A DNA stretch of 64,000 nt from Nonomuraea guangzhouensis (GCF_019396345.1 NZ_JAHKRM010000004.1:434001-498000); one strand, 5' to 3'. Positions 36,471 to 47,486 are shown, counted from the stretch's first letter. Made by a program: numbers and translations. The notes: generated by a model not told the origin, from the letters alone.

Positions 36471-37484
36471 CGCCAGGGCGCCGACCGGCAGCCTGGCCTC
36501 GATCACGCCCGGGTCCTCGGTGTAGCCGAGCGTGGCGCCCAGCGACAGCAGGAGCCGCCGCATCCGTACGTTGTCGGACAGCATCGTGGCCCTGACCTCG
36601 GCGTAGCCGAGATCACGCGCCTCGCGCACCAGCGATCGGGCCAGAGCCGTGCCCAGACCGCGCCCCTGCCAGCGGTCCTCGACCAGGAAGGCCATCTCGG
36701 CGATGCCGGGATCGGGAGTGAACATCAAGGAGGCCATGGCCACCACCTGGCCGTCGTGCCCGCCGACGATCGAGTGGCCGCGGCTGCGGTCGCAGAGCCG
36801 GTCGAACATCCGCGCCGGCAGCGCGGGCATCGAGGTGAAGTAGCGGAACCTGCGGGCCTCGGGAGAGCACCTGTCGTGCAGGTCGCGTACGGCCTCGCGG
36901 TAGATCGAGGTGAGCGGCCGGACCGTGACCTCTTCACCGTCGCTCAGCCTGATCACGGGCTCGCCGGCGCTCTGCTCCACCGGCGGCTGCGCGAGCCGGA
37001 CGAAGGAGGCCGCCCTGGCCGCCTCGGTCAGCGTGAAGGGCAGCTCGGCGCGGCGCAGACGGACGGCCCGCTTGGCCGCTACGGGCACCACGAGCAGGGT
37101 CGGGTCGGGAAGATCACTCACGGCTTCACCATAGATCCACCGGGCATCGTCGGCGCGCAGCAGCTCGGCCAGGAACTCCGGCAGCCGCCACGGCATGGTC
37201 CGCAACCGGGAGGCGAGCAGCAGCGCGCGGGTGGGCTCGTCGGTCAGCTCGTGCGCCGTGGCGGGGACCACCTGGACCCGGCGTCCACCCGCCGCCTCCA
37301 GGGCCTCGCGCACCGCCTCCGGGCCGGCCGGGATGTCGGCGACGAACTCGTCGACGGTGCCATCCGCATCCGACTGGACGCTCAGGCCGAGGATGTTGCC
37401 GCCCTTGTCGGCCAGGGCCGCGGCCAGGGAGGCCAGCCGTCCCGGACGCTCGTCCACCGTCGTGCGAATGCGCAAGAATCCCAT
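36462..37484 (-). CDS. ACT domain-GNAT acetyltransferase fusion
   Basis: 340 aa. An N-terminal ACT-like domain (VDERPGRLASLAAALADKGGNI, here about residues 8-75) precedes a linker and a C-terminal GNAT domain with the acetyl-CoA motif QGRGLGTALARSL. The ACT domain may sense an amino acid, as in cAMP- or amino-acid-gated acetyltransferases. The acetylation target is unknown. ATG at 37484; no ribosome site seen. Confidence 0.8.
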   Translation of the reverse strand: MGFLRIRTTVDERPGRLASLAAALADKGGNILGLSVQSDADGTVDEFVADIPAGPEAVREALEAAGGRRVQVVPATAHELTDEPTRALLLASRLRTMPWRLPEFLAELLRADDARWIYGEAVSDLPDPTLLVVPVAAKRAVRLRRAELPFTLTEAARAASFVRLAQPPVEQSAGEPVIRLSDGEEVTVRPLTSIYREAVRDLHDRCSPEARRFRYFTSMPALPARMFDRLCDRSRGHSIVGGHDGQVVAMASLMFTPDPGIAEMAFLVEDRWQGRGLGTALARSLVREARDLGYAEVRATMLSDNVRMRRLLLSLGATLGYTEDPGVIEARLPVGALASA

Positions 37485-37580
37485 ACGAAGAGGATGCCGG
37501 GGAGGTGTTACCTGTCCGCTACCGCCGTGTTTCGAATGCGAGTTTCGTAGGGAGTTGCGGCGTATAGGAGGATAACGGCC

Positions 37581-38972
37581 ATGAACGGGCAAGTCTCCTT
37601 GTCGTCCGGATTCGTGAACGGCGACGTCTCCTTCTGGTACCGCTCTTCCGGCGTGCCGTCCCCTGGTCCACGCCTCGACGGCGACCTCCAGGCGGACGTC
37701 GTGATCGTCGGTGCGGGCTACACGGGACTGTGGACCGCCTACTACCTCAAGCAGGCGCGGCCGTCACTGAACGTGGTGGTGCTGGAGAAGGACTTCGCCG
37801 GGTTCGGGGCCTCGGGGCGCAACGGCGGCTGGCTGACCGGTGACCTGGCCGGATCGCACCAGCGCTATGCCGCGACGCACGGGGCGGAGGCGGCGCGGCG
37901 GCTGCAGCGCGAGATGTACGCCTCGATCGACGAGGTGATCGGGGTCTGCGAGAAGGAGGCCATCGACGCCGACGTCGTCAAGGGCGGCGTGGTCAACGTG
38001 GCCCGCACTCCCGCCCAGGCGGCGCGGCTGCGGGCCTCGGTGTCGGCCGCCCGCGCCTGGGGCATCGAGGAGAGCGACCTGCGGCTGGTCGATCCCGCGG
38101 AGCGGCTGCGGGTGGCGGGGGCCGTGGCCGCCTCCTGGAGCCCGCACTGCGCGCGGGTCCAGCCCGCCAAGCTGGTACAGGGGCTGGCGCGGGCCGTACG
38201 CGAGCTCGGGGTGACCGTCTACGAGCGGACGCCGGTCACGGAGATCGCCCCGGGGCGGGCCGTGACGCCGTTCGGGACGGTCCGGGCGCGTCACGTGCTC
38301 CGCGCGACCGAGGGGTTCACCTCGCGGCTGAAGGGGCTGCGGCGGCAGTGGCTGCCGATGAACAGCTCGCTGATCGTCACCGAGCCGCTGCCGGCCTCCT
38401 TCTGGGAGACGGTCGGCTGGCAGGGGTCGGAGCTGCTCGGGGACATGGCCCACTACTACATGTACGCGCAGCGGACCGCCGACGACCGCATCGGCTTCGG
38501 CGGGCGCGGCCGGCCGTACCTGTACGGTTCGCGGGTGGACGCCAGGGGGCACACGCACGAGCGGACCGTCGAGGCGCTCTGGAAACTGCTGATCGACTTC
38601 TTCCCCGCCGCGGCCTCCTCCTCGGTGGCGCACGCGTGGTCGGGGGTGCTGGGGGTGCCGCGCGACTGGTGCTCCACCGTGCACGTGGACCCGGCCACCG
38701 GCCTCGGCTGGGCGGGCGGCTACACCGGGCACGGGGTGACGACGGCCAACCTGGCCGGCCGTACGCTGCGGGACCTCGTCCTGGGCGAGCGGACGGCGCT
38801 GACCGCGCTGCCGTGGGTGGGGCGCCGGGTGCGGGCCTGGGAGCCGGAGCCGCTGCGCTGGCTGGGGGTGCACACGATGTACCGGTTGTACCGGATGGCC
38901 GATCATCGGGAGCGGTCGATGCCGGGCACGTCCGTGCTGGCCCGCGTGGCCGACCTCATCACCGGTCACTGA
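37581..38972 (+). CDS. FAD-dependent amine oxidoreductase, PuuB-like
   Basis: 463 aa. FAD motif VVIVGAGYTGLWTAYYL near residue 40 and the conserved GFGASGRNGGWL match gamma-glutamylputrescine/amine oxidases of the DAO superfamily. The late GYTGHGVTTANLAGRTLRDL closes the FAD site. Substrate not determined; polyamine derivatives are plausible. An AGGAGG ribosome site precedes the ATG. It is followed, 25 bp on, by an amidohydrolase gene on the same strand. Confidence 0.85.
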   Translation: MNGQVSLSSGFVNGDVSFWYRSSGVPSPGPRLDGDLQADVVIVGAGYTGLWTAYYLKQARPSLNVVVLEKDFAGFGASGRNGGWLTGDLAGSHQRYAATHGAEAARRLQREMYASIDEVIGVCEKEAIDADVVKGGVVNVARTPAQAARLRASVSAARAWGIEESDLRLVDPAERLRVAGAVAASWSPHCARVQPAKLVQGLARAVRELGVTVYERTPVTEIAPGRAVTPFGTVRARHVLRATEGFTSRLKGLRRQWLPMNSSLIVTEPLPASFWETVGWQGSELLGDMAHYYMYAQRTADDRIGFGGRGRPYLYGSRVDARGHTHERTVEALWKLLIDFFPAAASSSVAHAWSGVLGVPRDWCSTVHVDPATGLGWAGGYTGHGVTTANLAGRTLRDLVLGERTALTALPWVGRRVRAWEPEPLRWLGVHTMYRLYRMADHRERSMPGTSVLARVADLITGH

Positions 38973-38997
38973 CCTTTCATCGAGATCTGGGAGCACC

Positions 38998-40602
38998 ATG
39001 CACACGCTCTTCCGAGGGGGACGCGTCTTCACCGCGAAGACCGGTTTCGCCGAGGCCGTGCTGGTCCGCGATGGCGTGATCGCCGCCGTGGGCGACGAGC
39101 GGGAGCTGGTACGGCTGGCGCCGGGCCACGAGACCGTGGACCTGGAGGGCGGCCTGCTGGTGCCCGGGTTCACCGATGCTCATATACATCCGGTGCAGGC
39201 GGGCCTGGAGCGCGCCAAGTGCGATCTATCCGAAATTTACGGACTCGATGCCTACTTGGCGAAGATCGCCGACTATGCGGCGAAAAATCTGGAAAAAGAG
39301 TGGATCGACGGCGGCGGGTGGGACATGTCGGCCTTCCCGGGTGGGTTGCCGCACCGCGACCAGCTCGCCTTCGCCGACCGGCCCGTCTACCTCATCCAGC
39401 GTGACCACCATGCCGCCTGGGTCAACGCCCGCGCCCTGGAGCTGGCCGGCGTCACCGCCGCCACCCCCGACCCCGCCGACGGCCGGATCGAGCGCGACGC
39501 CGACGGCACGCCCAGCGGCGTCCTGCACGAAGGCGCGATGGACCTCGTCGGCCTGCTCACCCCCCGCCCCGCCGCCCAGGAGCTGGACCGGGCGCTGGCG
39601 GAGGCGGAGCGCCACCTGTTCTCGCTCGGCATCACCGGCTGGCAGGACGCCATCGTCGGCTCGTACGCGGGCTCGGTGGACCAGCTGCCCACGTACGTGT
39701 CGGCGGCCGGCTCCGGCAGGCTGCGGGCCCGCGTGGTGGGCGCGCTGTGGTGGGACCGGACCCGTGGTCTCGAGCAGCTCGACGACCTGGCCGCGCGGCG
39801 CGCCTCGGCGGAGGGGCTGGACCGGTTCCGCGCGACCTCGGTGAAGATCATGCAGGACGGCATCACGGAGAACTTCACGGCCGCGACGCTGGAGCCCTAC
39901 TGCCTCTGCGGCGGCACGGGCCTGTCCTACGTCGACCCGGCCAAGCTGAGGACGTACGTGGCGGAGCTGGACCGGCTCGGCTTCCAGGTGCACGTCCACG
40001 CGATCGGTGAGCGGGCCGTCCGCGAGGCGCTCGACAGCTTGGAAGGCACCTCCCCCGCCAACCGGCACCACATCGCCCACCTGCAGATCATCGAGCCGTC
40101 GGACGTGCCGCGCTTCGCCGCGCTCGGCGTGACGGCCAACCTGCAGCCGCTCTGGGCGACCCACCATGCGCAGATGGACGAGCTGACGCTGCCGTTCCTG
40201 GGCGAGCCCCGCTCGTCGTGGCAGTACCCCTTCGCCGACCTGCTCGCCCACGGCACGAGGTTCTGCGCGGGCAGCGACTGGCCGGTCTCGAGCGCCGATC
40301 CGCTGCAGGGCGTGCACGTGGCCGTCAACCGCACCGAGCCCGGCGGCTCGGTGCACGCCGGCTACCCGACGGCGCAGACCCCGTTCCTGCCCGGCCAGCG
40401 CCTCGACCTGGCGACCGCGCTGACGGCGTACACGGCGGGCTCGGCCTGGATCAATCGCTCACCCGCCGGCGTGATCGAGCCGGGCCGCCCGGCGGACCTG
40501 GTCGTCCTGGACCGCGACCCGTTCGAGCTGCCGGAGCGCGACATCTGGACGACTCGGGCGCGCATGACGTTCGTGGACGGCGTCGCCGTACACGAGGGAT
40601 GA
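38998..40602 (+). CDS. Amidohydrolase, YtcJ-like
   Basis: 534 aa, metal-dependent hydrolase of the amidohydrolase_3 group. DAHIHP is the first metal motif; HVHAIGERA, HHIAHLQI and the late AGSDWPV supply the other ligands. N- and C-terminal beta segments (LFRGGRVFTA, ADLVVLDRDPF) form the accessory sandwich. Substrate unknown. Likely co-transcribed with the upstream oxidase. Confidence 0.88.
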   Translation: MHTLFRGGRVFTAKTGFAEAVLVRDGVIAAVGDERELVRLAPGHETVDLEGGLLVPGFTDAHIHPVQAGLERAKCDLSEIYGLDAYLAKIADYAAKNLEKEWIDGGGWDMSAFPGGLPHRDQLAFADRPVYLIQRDHHAAWVNARALELAGVTAATPDPADGRIERDADGTPSGVLHEGAMDLVGLLTPRPAAQELDRALAEAERHLFSLGITGWQDAIVGSYAGSVDQLPTYVSAAGSGRLRARVVGALWWDRTRGLEQLDDLAARRASAEGLDRFRATSVKIMQDGITENFTAATLEPYCLCGGTGLSYVDPAKLRTYVAELDRLGFQVHVHAIGERAVREALDSLEGTSPANRHHIAHLQIIEPSDVPRFAALGVTANLQPLWATHHAQMDELTLPFLGEPRSSWQYPFADLLAHGTRFCAGSDWPVSSADPLQGVHVAVNRTEPGGSVHAGYPTAQTPFLPGQRLDLATALTAYTAGSAWINRSPAGVIEPGRPADLVVLDRDPFELPERDIWTTRARMTFVDGVAVHEG

Positions 40603-40674
40603 CCGCGCGATCCGGTCCTCCAGAACGCGCACCCTTCCCGGGTACGGTCGCCTCCGACTCGAACGGAGGCTGAC

Positions 40675-41130
40675 ATGGTGATGCGGCGAACGTGGGCCGT
40701 CGCGGCGCTCGCCTGCGCGATGACGGTGACCATTCCCGGAGTCGCCCAGGCGACGAGCCGGCGAAGCCAGGACGTGGTCATCACGTCCAGGCGCGGCTGG
40801 CAGGACACCGGGATCTACGTGTTCGGCGGCGACCTCGTCCGGGTCCAGCAGGTGGGCGGGAGCTGGACGGTCGACCACAACTCCTTCCCGTGGGTGGGAG
40901 CCAGCGGGTACGACTGGGACACCGACTCCCATATCTACCAGGGCTGCAAGATCCGCGACGACTCCCCGTACGCCCGGCTCCTGTCCCGGGTCAAGAGCGG
41001 CTCGCGGGCCCTGGGCGCGCGCCGGAGCTGGCGGGCCACGACCAGCGGCCGGCTGCTCATGAGGATCAACGATCAGGACCGCTGCCTCGGCGACAACGCG
41101 GGCGCGCTGGTCATCAGGATCTGGCACTAG
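40675..41130 (+). CDS. Secreted LecA (PA-IL)-like domain protein
   Basis: 151 aa. A signal peptide (hydrophobic residues 7-26, cleavage near AQA-TS) leads to a single beta-sandwich. The segments GWQDTGIYVFGGD and the closing LGDNAGALVIRI resemble the LecA/PA-IL galactose-binding fold found in actinobacterial secreted proteins. Two cysteines may form a disulfide. Sugar binding is an inference. GGAGG ribosome site; a -10-like TACGGT lies upstream. Confidence 0.75.
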   Translation: MVMRRTWAVAALACAMTVTIPGVAQATSRRSQDVVITSRRGWQDTGIYVFGGDLVRVQQVGGSWTVDHNSFPWVGASGYDWDTDSHIYQGCKIRDDSPYARLLSRVKSGSRALGARRSWRATTSGRLLMRINDQDRCLGDNAGALVIRIWH

Positions 41131-41157
41131 CCGGCGGGGCCGGAGTCTAATGACCGT

Positions 41158-41928
41158 GTGACGGGGACACACGGCAAGCGCGTGGTCGTCGTGGACGACG
41201 ACGACATCAGCCGCACCGGCATCGTCGCCATCCTGTCGGAGACACCGGGTGTGGAGGTGGTCGCGGGACTCGGCCACCGGGCGGCGGCCGGCTGGTCGTA
41301 CGAGGGCGTCGACGTCGTGCTGGTGGACGCCGCCGACGAGCGGTGCCCCGACGACCACTTCCCCGGTGTGGCGGTCGTCGAGGCCGTCCGCCGGGTCCGG
41401 AGCCGCCGCCAGACCACGGTCATCGTGCTCACCGGCCACTTCCTCGACGGCGCGGTCCGGCGGCGCATGCGGGAGGCCAGGGCCGACTACTTCTACCACC
41501 GCAGCCAGCTCGGCGACGCGGCCCGCCTGCGCGCCGCCGTCCTCGCCCCCTCGGGAGCCGTGCCCGGACCCGCCGACCCCGAGGAGGAGATCAGGCTCGG
41601 CGTCTCGGCCGCCAGCCGGGTCAACGCGGCCGTGGCGCACGCCCTGGCGGAACACCTGCCGGAACGGCTGGGCGAACGGGCCGGCCCCCGGTCGCGGGCC
41701 TGGCTCCGATTACGCGAGCGGTTCAACCGGCAGGCCCGGCTCGCGGCGATGACCGCCGACGGCCGGGTTCCGGACCGCGCCCAGTCGCTGCCGTCACTGC
41801 CGCAGATCGCCCGGTTCCTGACGTGGGCGACAAGAGTGAAAACGCCCCCGCCCCCGTCACCTCCGCTGCAACCCCTGCCCCCGCCCTCACCATCGCCACC
41901 GCCACCTCCGTCGCCATCGGATGAGTGA
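41158..41928 (+). CDS. Receiver-like response regulator with Pro-rich tail
   Basis: 256 aa. The N-terminal receiver keeps the acid pocket (VVVVDDDD), phospho-Asp (VVLVDAADE) and Thr (IVLTG), but the conserved Lys is replaced (ADYFYHRS). The C-terminal region (SRAWLRLRERFN, then SLPQIARFLTWATR) looks like a helical DNA-binding/output module. It ends with a 30-residue Pro/Ser-rich tail. A TAATGA hexamer at 41148-41153 just before the GTG suggests a leaderless message. It overlaps the membrane-protein gene by 8 bp. Confidence 0.7.
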   Translation: MTGTHGKRVVVVDDDDISRTGIVAILSETPGVEVVAGLGHRAAAGWSYEGVDVVLVDAADERCPDDHFPGVAVVEAVRRVRSRRQTTVIVLTGHFLDGAVRRRMREARADYFYHRSQLGDAARLRAAVLAPSGAVPGPADPEEEIRLGVSAASRVNAAVAHALAEHLPERLGERAGPRSRAWLRLRERFNRQARLAAMTADGRVPDRAQSLPSLPQIARFLTWATRVKTPPPPSPPLQPLPPPSPSPPPPPSPSDE

Positions 41929-43624
41929 ACCGCTCAGCGGAACCGCGCGGTCCACCTCCTTCACCGCGATCCGCCTGTTCCTCAACCTGCGGCTGGCCTC
42001 GCGGGTGACGATCTGCGTGACCCTCTGGAAGACCCTCACGCCGCCCGTGGCGGCCCTCACCCTGCTCGCCTCGTGCCTGTACGACGTGCTGGTGTTCCTC
42101 GCTCTCAGACGCCACAGGATCCCCGCCCCGGTACGGCTGGCGCTGGACGTCGCCGACGTGGCCGTCTGGTCCGCACTCGCCGGTGACCCGATCGACGCCC
42201 CCGCCCTGCTGGCCGCGCCCCTGGCGTACGAGCTGGCCCTGGAGCGCGGCTGGGCGGCACTGGCCGTTCCCCTCGCCTCTGGGGCGGTGACCAACGTGGC
42301 GCTGACCGTGGCGGGCTGGCCGTACAGTCTCGCGCCCTTCCTCTGGCCCGCCGGCGGCGTGGCGGGCGGCGTGTTCATCGGCCGCTACCTGCGCGGGCGC
42401 CTGCGGCAGCGGCTCCGCGTGGCCGCGGCGGAGCGGCAGGCCGCCAGGAGCCAGGCCGAACTGGCCGGCCGGCACAGCGTGGCCATGGGCGCCGACACCG
42501 TGGTGGACCTGCTGACCCGCACCTGGCCGCTGCTGGCGGGGCCGGGCCGCCCGGTGGCGTCACCTCTGTCGGCCTGGCGGCAACGGCTGGCGGAGGAGAC
42601 GGCCGACCACGCCGAGTACCTGGCGGTCGCGTTGCTGCGCTGGGAACAGCGCCACAACCTGGCCGATCCGGACCTCTCCCGCGACGTGGAGTTCCGCCCC
42701 TCGGCCGGGAGCGGCTCGCTGCTGCTCTCCCCCGCGCAGACCGCCGCGCTGCACGACACCCTGGCTCGCCTGGCCCCCACGGGCGTGCTCAGCGTCACCG
42801 CGGACCAGCCGCGGCCACTCGGACGACGGCAGGAGCTGCGCATCGGCTCCAGAAGGGTGGTGCTGCCCGAGGATGCCCGCCCGAACACTCCACCGTTCGA
42901 CGCGGGACCGATCGCCATCGCGCTGGGCGCCATCGGTTCACTCAGCCACTCGTGGCGCGACATGGACGGCGTGCCGCTCCCGGCCGGCGCGGCCCTCACG
43001 CTGACCGGGCTGCTGGTCGCGCTCTGGGCGCACCGGAGCATCGTCGTCCGGGGCACGGCGGCGCACGCGCGGGTGCTGGCCGCGGGGCTCTGCTTCGGCG
43101 CGGTGGACGCGCTGGTCTCGACGTCGCTCATGCGCACGATGGCCGCCGGGGGGCTCACCCGGATGCCGTTCCTGCACTCGATGCTCTTCGCCGTCCCGCT
43201 GACGGTCGTGTACTGGCGCGACCTGGGGCTGGGACGACGGATCGCGGCCGTGGCCTGGCTGGCGTCGATCCTCGCGGTGTGCGGGTGGCTGCTGCCCGTA
43301 CCGCTGCACTGGACCGACCTGGCGGGGCTGGTGTGGCCGCTGGCGTTCACCATCGGCGCCTCGGGAGTGCGCGACCTGCTGGACCTGGACACCACGGGGG
43401 TGGACCACGAACTGGCCGCCGAGCAGGCCGCCGCCGTACGCGAGGGCTACCTCAGCGGCCGAGCCGACGTACTGCGGCTGGTGGAACAGGTCACGGAGGA
43501 AGCCGCCCACCGCCTGACCACGGACCGGGACTCGCTCGACCCGCGCTTCCTCCCGGAGCTCGAACGCCGCCTGGACCAGGTCCGCGAACGCGTCTCGGCC
43601 TTACGACGCCAACCAGGCTCCTGA
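41921..43624 (+). CDS. Membrane sensor-like protein paired with the receiver protein
   Basis: 567 aa. Two groups of membrane helices (about residues 35-155 and 330-490) surround a cytosolic region of about 170 residues that begins with a coiled coil (AAAERQAARSQAELAG) and continues with a helical segment and a small alpha/beta part. It looks like a degenerate histidine kinase; no clear H-box, N-box or G-box is seen. Co-encoded with the receiver gene, so it may form an atypical two-component pair. Confidence 0.65.
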   Translation: MSEPLSGTARSTSFTAIRLFLNLRLASRVTICVTLWKTLTPPVAALTLLASCLYDVLVFLALRRHRIPAPVRLALDVADVAVWSALAGDPIDAPALLAAPLAYELALERGWAALAVPLASGAVTNVALTVAGWPYSLAPFLWPAGGVAGGVFIGRYLRGRLRQRLRVAAAERQAARSQAELAGRHSVAMGADTVVDLLTRTWPLLAGPGRPVASPLSAWRQRLAEETADHAEYLAVALLRWEQRHNLADPDLSRDVEFRPSAGSGSLLLSPAQTAALHDTLARLAPTGVLSVTADQPRPLGRRQELRIGSRRVVLPEDARPNTPPFDAGPIAIALGAIGSLSHSWRDMDGVPLPAGAALTLTGLLVALWAHRSIVVRGTAAHARVLAAGLCFGAVDALVSTSLMRTMAAGGLTRMPFLHSMLFAVPLTVVYWRDLGLGRRIAAVAWLASILAVCGWLLPVPLHWTDLAGLVWPLAFTIGASGVRDLLDLDTTGVDHELAAEQAAAVREGYLSGRADVLRLVEQVTEEAAHRLTTDRDSLDPRFLPELERRLDQVRERVSALRRQPGS

Positions 43625-43627
43625 ACA

Positions 43628-43664
43628 TCAGTAGGGCCCCGGCGCGGTGCCGGGGCCCTACTGA
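43628..43664. terminator. Strong hairpin between the sensor gene and rbpA
   Basis: Perfect 16-bp stem (43628-43643 with 43649-43664) and a 5-nt GCGGT loop. It lies 3 bp after the sensor-protein stop and before the convergent rbpA stop, so it can serve both strands. Confidence 0.9.
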
Positions 43665-43700
43665 CATACGTACTTCTGAGCTAACAAGATCCTGCTATTC

Positions 43701-44045
43701 CTACCAGGGAGACTTGTTGTTGCGGAGACGCTCCAGCGCTTCCTCGAGGATCGCCTTGCCGTCCTTGTCGCTCCTGCGCTCCTTCACATAAGCGAGGTGC
43801 GTCTTGTACGGCTCGTTCCGGGGCGGGGCAGGCGGGGCCTGCTCGTCCTGGCCGGCCGGGAGACCGCAGCGTGGGCAGTCCCACATTTCGGGCACCGCCG
43901 CATCGCTGGCGAAGCTGGGACGCGTCTCATGCATGTTGGCGCACCAGAACGAGACCCGCACTCTCGGAGCTGCCTCGCCGCGCTCGGCCTCCCCCATCGG
44001 GCCGGCGCCGACACGGCTGCCACGGATCGCGTTGCCACTACCCAC
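43701..44045 (-). CDS. rbpA: RbpA, RNA polymerase-binding transcription activator
   Basis: 114 aa. RbpA binds sigma and core RNA polymerase in actinobacteria and stabilises open complexes. The near-invariant SGNAIRGSRVGAGPMGE N-terminus, a zinc-site (FWCANMHE ... WDCPRCG) and the C-terminal sigma-interaction domain are present. The GTG at 44045 has AGGAG upstream; longer frames were rejected because family members begin here. Confidence 0.97.
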   Translation of the reverse strand: MGSGNAIRGSRVGAGPMGEAERGEAAPRVRVSFWCANMHETRPSFASDAAVPEMWDCPRCGLPAGQDEQAPPAPPRNEPYKTHLAYVKERRSDKDGKAILEEALERLRNNKSPW

Positions 44046-44113
44046 GGATGAACTCCTCGCTCGATCGCCCCGTGACACACGGGGGGAGAATCACTGTCAC
44101 GCGTCAACCTGAC

Positions 44114-44344
44114 TCAGGGCCGCAGGAGCAGGCCCAGAGCGATGATGCAGACGAACCAGACGGTGCCCGTGATGACGGTCAGCCGGTCGAGGTTACGCTC
44201 CACCACCGAGGAACCACCGAAGTTCGACGAGAAACCGCCGCCGAACATGTCAGACAAGCCGCCACCCTTGCCCTTGTGGAGCAGGACGAGCAGGATCATG
44301 AGACAGCTCGCCAAGATGAGGGCGATGGAGATTCCGATTTCCAC
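44114..44344 (-). CDS. secG: SecG preprotein translocase subunit
   Basis: 76 aa with two membrane helices separated by a Gly-rich cytosolic loop (KGGGLSDMFGGG), the SecG layout. It is part of SecYEG. Located between tpiA and rbpA, the standard actinobacterial order. A TTGACA -35-like hexamer lies upstream on the minus strand at 44415-44420, within a 99-bp gap, so it likely has its own promoter. Confidence 0.95.
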   Translation of the reverse strand: MEIGISIALILASCLMILLVLLHKGKGGGLSDMFGGGFSSNFGGSSVVERNLDRLTVITGTVWFVCIIALGLLLRP

Positions 44345-44443
44345 GGTATGCCTAGTCCTTCAATGCTCTGTCACGCGTGACGATTCAAACTTGCCTCTAG
44401 AGGGTACGGCTTGTTGTCAAGTCGCACCCCCGGAACGACTCAG

Positions 44444-45220
44444 TTAGCCGGACATATCGGAGAAACGGCAGATCTTTACGAACTCCCCGGCATCGATGCT
44501 GGCACCGCCCACGAGGGCGCCGTCGATATCGGGTTGAGCCATGATCCCAGCGATGTTGCCCGACTTCACTGACCCTCCGTAGAGGATACGTACTGCTGAG
44601 GCCACTTCGGGGTTGTACAGCTCAGCGAGTCTGCCTCGCAGCGCTCCACAGACCTCTTGGGCGTCCTCGGGAGTGGCCACCTCGCCGGTGCCGATCGCCC
44701 ACACCGGCTCGTAGGCCACCACTATCGATTGTGCCTGCTCAGCGGAGATCTTGCGCAGTCCACCGTCAAGCTGGTTCAGGCAATGTGACACGTGTTCGCC
44801 CGCCTGGCGCACGGGCAGACCCTCGCCCACGCACAGGATCGGCGTGAGCGAGTGACGGAACGCCGCCTGCACCTTGGCGTTGACCAGGTCGTCGTCCTCG
44901 TGGTGGTACTGGCGCCGCTCCGAGTGGCCGGCCAGGACGAACGTGCAGCTCAGCTTGGCCAGCATCGCGCCCGATATCTCGCCGGTGTAGGCGCCCGCGT
45001 CGTGCTGGGACAGGTCCTGCGCGCCGTAGACGATGCGCAGCTTGTCGCCGTCGACGAGCGTCTGGACGCTGCGCAGGTCGGTGAAAGGCGGCAGGACGGC
45101 CACCTCCACCTTGTCGAAGTCCTTGTCGGTCAAGGCGAAGGCGAGCTTCTGGACCAGCGAGATGGCCTCAAGGTGATTGAGGTTCATCTTCCAGTTGCCG
45201 GCGAAGAGCGGCTTTCTCAC
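44444..45220 (-). CDS. tpiA: Triosephosphate isomerase
   Basis: 258 aa TIM barrel of glycolysis. Motifs: GNWKMN near the N-terminus, catalytic His in AGHSERR, catalytic Glu in [11 protein letters not shown], and the phosphate loop YGGSVKSGN. It starts 2 bp after pgk, so pgk and tpiA are translationally close. Confidence 0.98.
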   Translation of the reverse strand: MRKPLFAGNWKMNLNHLEAISLVQKLAFALTDKDFDKVEVAVLPPFTDLRSVQTLVDGDKLRIVYGAQDLSQHDAGAYTGEISGAMLAKLSCTFVLAGHSERRQYHHEDDDLVNAKVQAAFRHSLTPILCVGEGLPVRQAGEHVSHCLNQLDGGLRKISAEQAQSIVVAYEPVWAIGTGEVATPEDAQEVCGALRGRLAELYNPEVASAVRILYGGSVKSGNIAGIMAQPDIDGALVGGASIDAGEFVKICRFSDMSG

Positions 45221-45222
45221 GG

Positions 45223-46409
45223 TCAGTCCTCCAGGGCGGCGAGTCCGGGGAGGGTCTTGCCTTCGAGATATTCGAGGCTCGCTCCGCCACCGGTGGAAAT
45301 GTGCGAGAAGCCGTCTTCGGGCAGGCCGAACTTGCGCACGGCCGCCGCCGAGTCACCGCCACCGACCACCGTCAGGGCCTCGGCCCTGATCAGCGCCTCG
45401 GCCACGGCCCGGGTGCCCCCGGAGAAGGCGTCGAACTCGAAGACGCCCATGGGGCCGTTCCAGAAGACGGTTTTGGCATCGGCCAGCTTGGCCGCGAACA
45501 GCTCACGGGTCCTGGGCCCGATGTCGAGCCCCTCGCGGTCGGCCGGGATGGCGGTGGCCTCGACCACGTCGTGCGGCGCGTCCTCGGCGAAGCCGGTCGC
45601 GGCCAGCACGTCGACGGGCAGCACGAGGTCGACGCCACGCTCGGCGGCCTCGTTGAGGAAGCCGCGCACCTGGTCGAGCTGGTCCTCCTGGAGCAGCGAC
45701 TTGCCGACCTCGTAACCCTGCGCCTTGAGGAAGGTGTAGGCCATGCCGCCGCCGATCAGCAGCCGGTCGACCTTGGCCAGCAGGTTGGCGATGACGCCGA
45801 GCTTGTCGGAGACCTTGGCGCCGCCCAGCACCACCACGTAGGGGCGCTCGGTGTCCTCGGTGAGCCTTCTGAGCACCTCGACCTCGGCCACGATGAGCCC
45901 GCCCGCCGCGTGCGGCAGCAGCCGGGGCACGTCGTAGACGCTGGCGTGCTTGCGGTGCACCGCGCCGAAGCCGTCGCCCACGTAGAGCTCGGCGAGTCCG
46001 GCCAGCTTCTCGGCGAACGCGCCCCGCTCGGCGTCGTCCTTGGACTCCTCGCCCGGCTCGAACCGCAGGTTTTCCAGCAGGGCGACCTGGCCCTCGCCCA
46101 GCGCGTCGACGACGCCGCGCGCGCTGTCGCCGACCACGTCGGTGGCGAAGGCCACGTCCTCGCCGAGCAGCTCGGCGAGGCGTTCGGCGACCGGCTTCAG
46201 GGAGAAGGCGGGGTTCGGGCGGCCCTTGGGGCGGCCCAGGTGAGCGCAGACGACGACCTTCGCGCCCGCGCCGGTCAGAGCCTTGATCGTCGGCACCGAG
46301 GCACGGATGCGGCCGTCGTCGGTGATCGTCTCACCGTCGAGTGGGACGTTGAGGTCGGCGCGTACGAGCACGCGCCGACCCTTCACATCAAGATCGTCGA
46401 GCGTACGCA

Positions 46410-46410
<1 letters not shown>
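45223..46410 (-). CDS. pgk: Phosphoglycerate kinase
   Basis: 395 aa. The RADLNVPL substrate motif and GHLGRPKG-like AHLGRPKG, plus the C-terminal [12 protein letters not shown] nucleotide loop, are standard. The ATG at 46410 shares a base with the gap stop (TGATG). An upstream in-frame extension into gap was rejected. Confidence 0.98.

Positions 46411-47486
<1,076 letters not shown>

Noticed and set aside
44370..44381. GTCACGCGTGAC 12-bp palindrome upstream of secG
   Set aside because: Perfect but short and GC-rich; no regulator or consensus could be tied to it.
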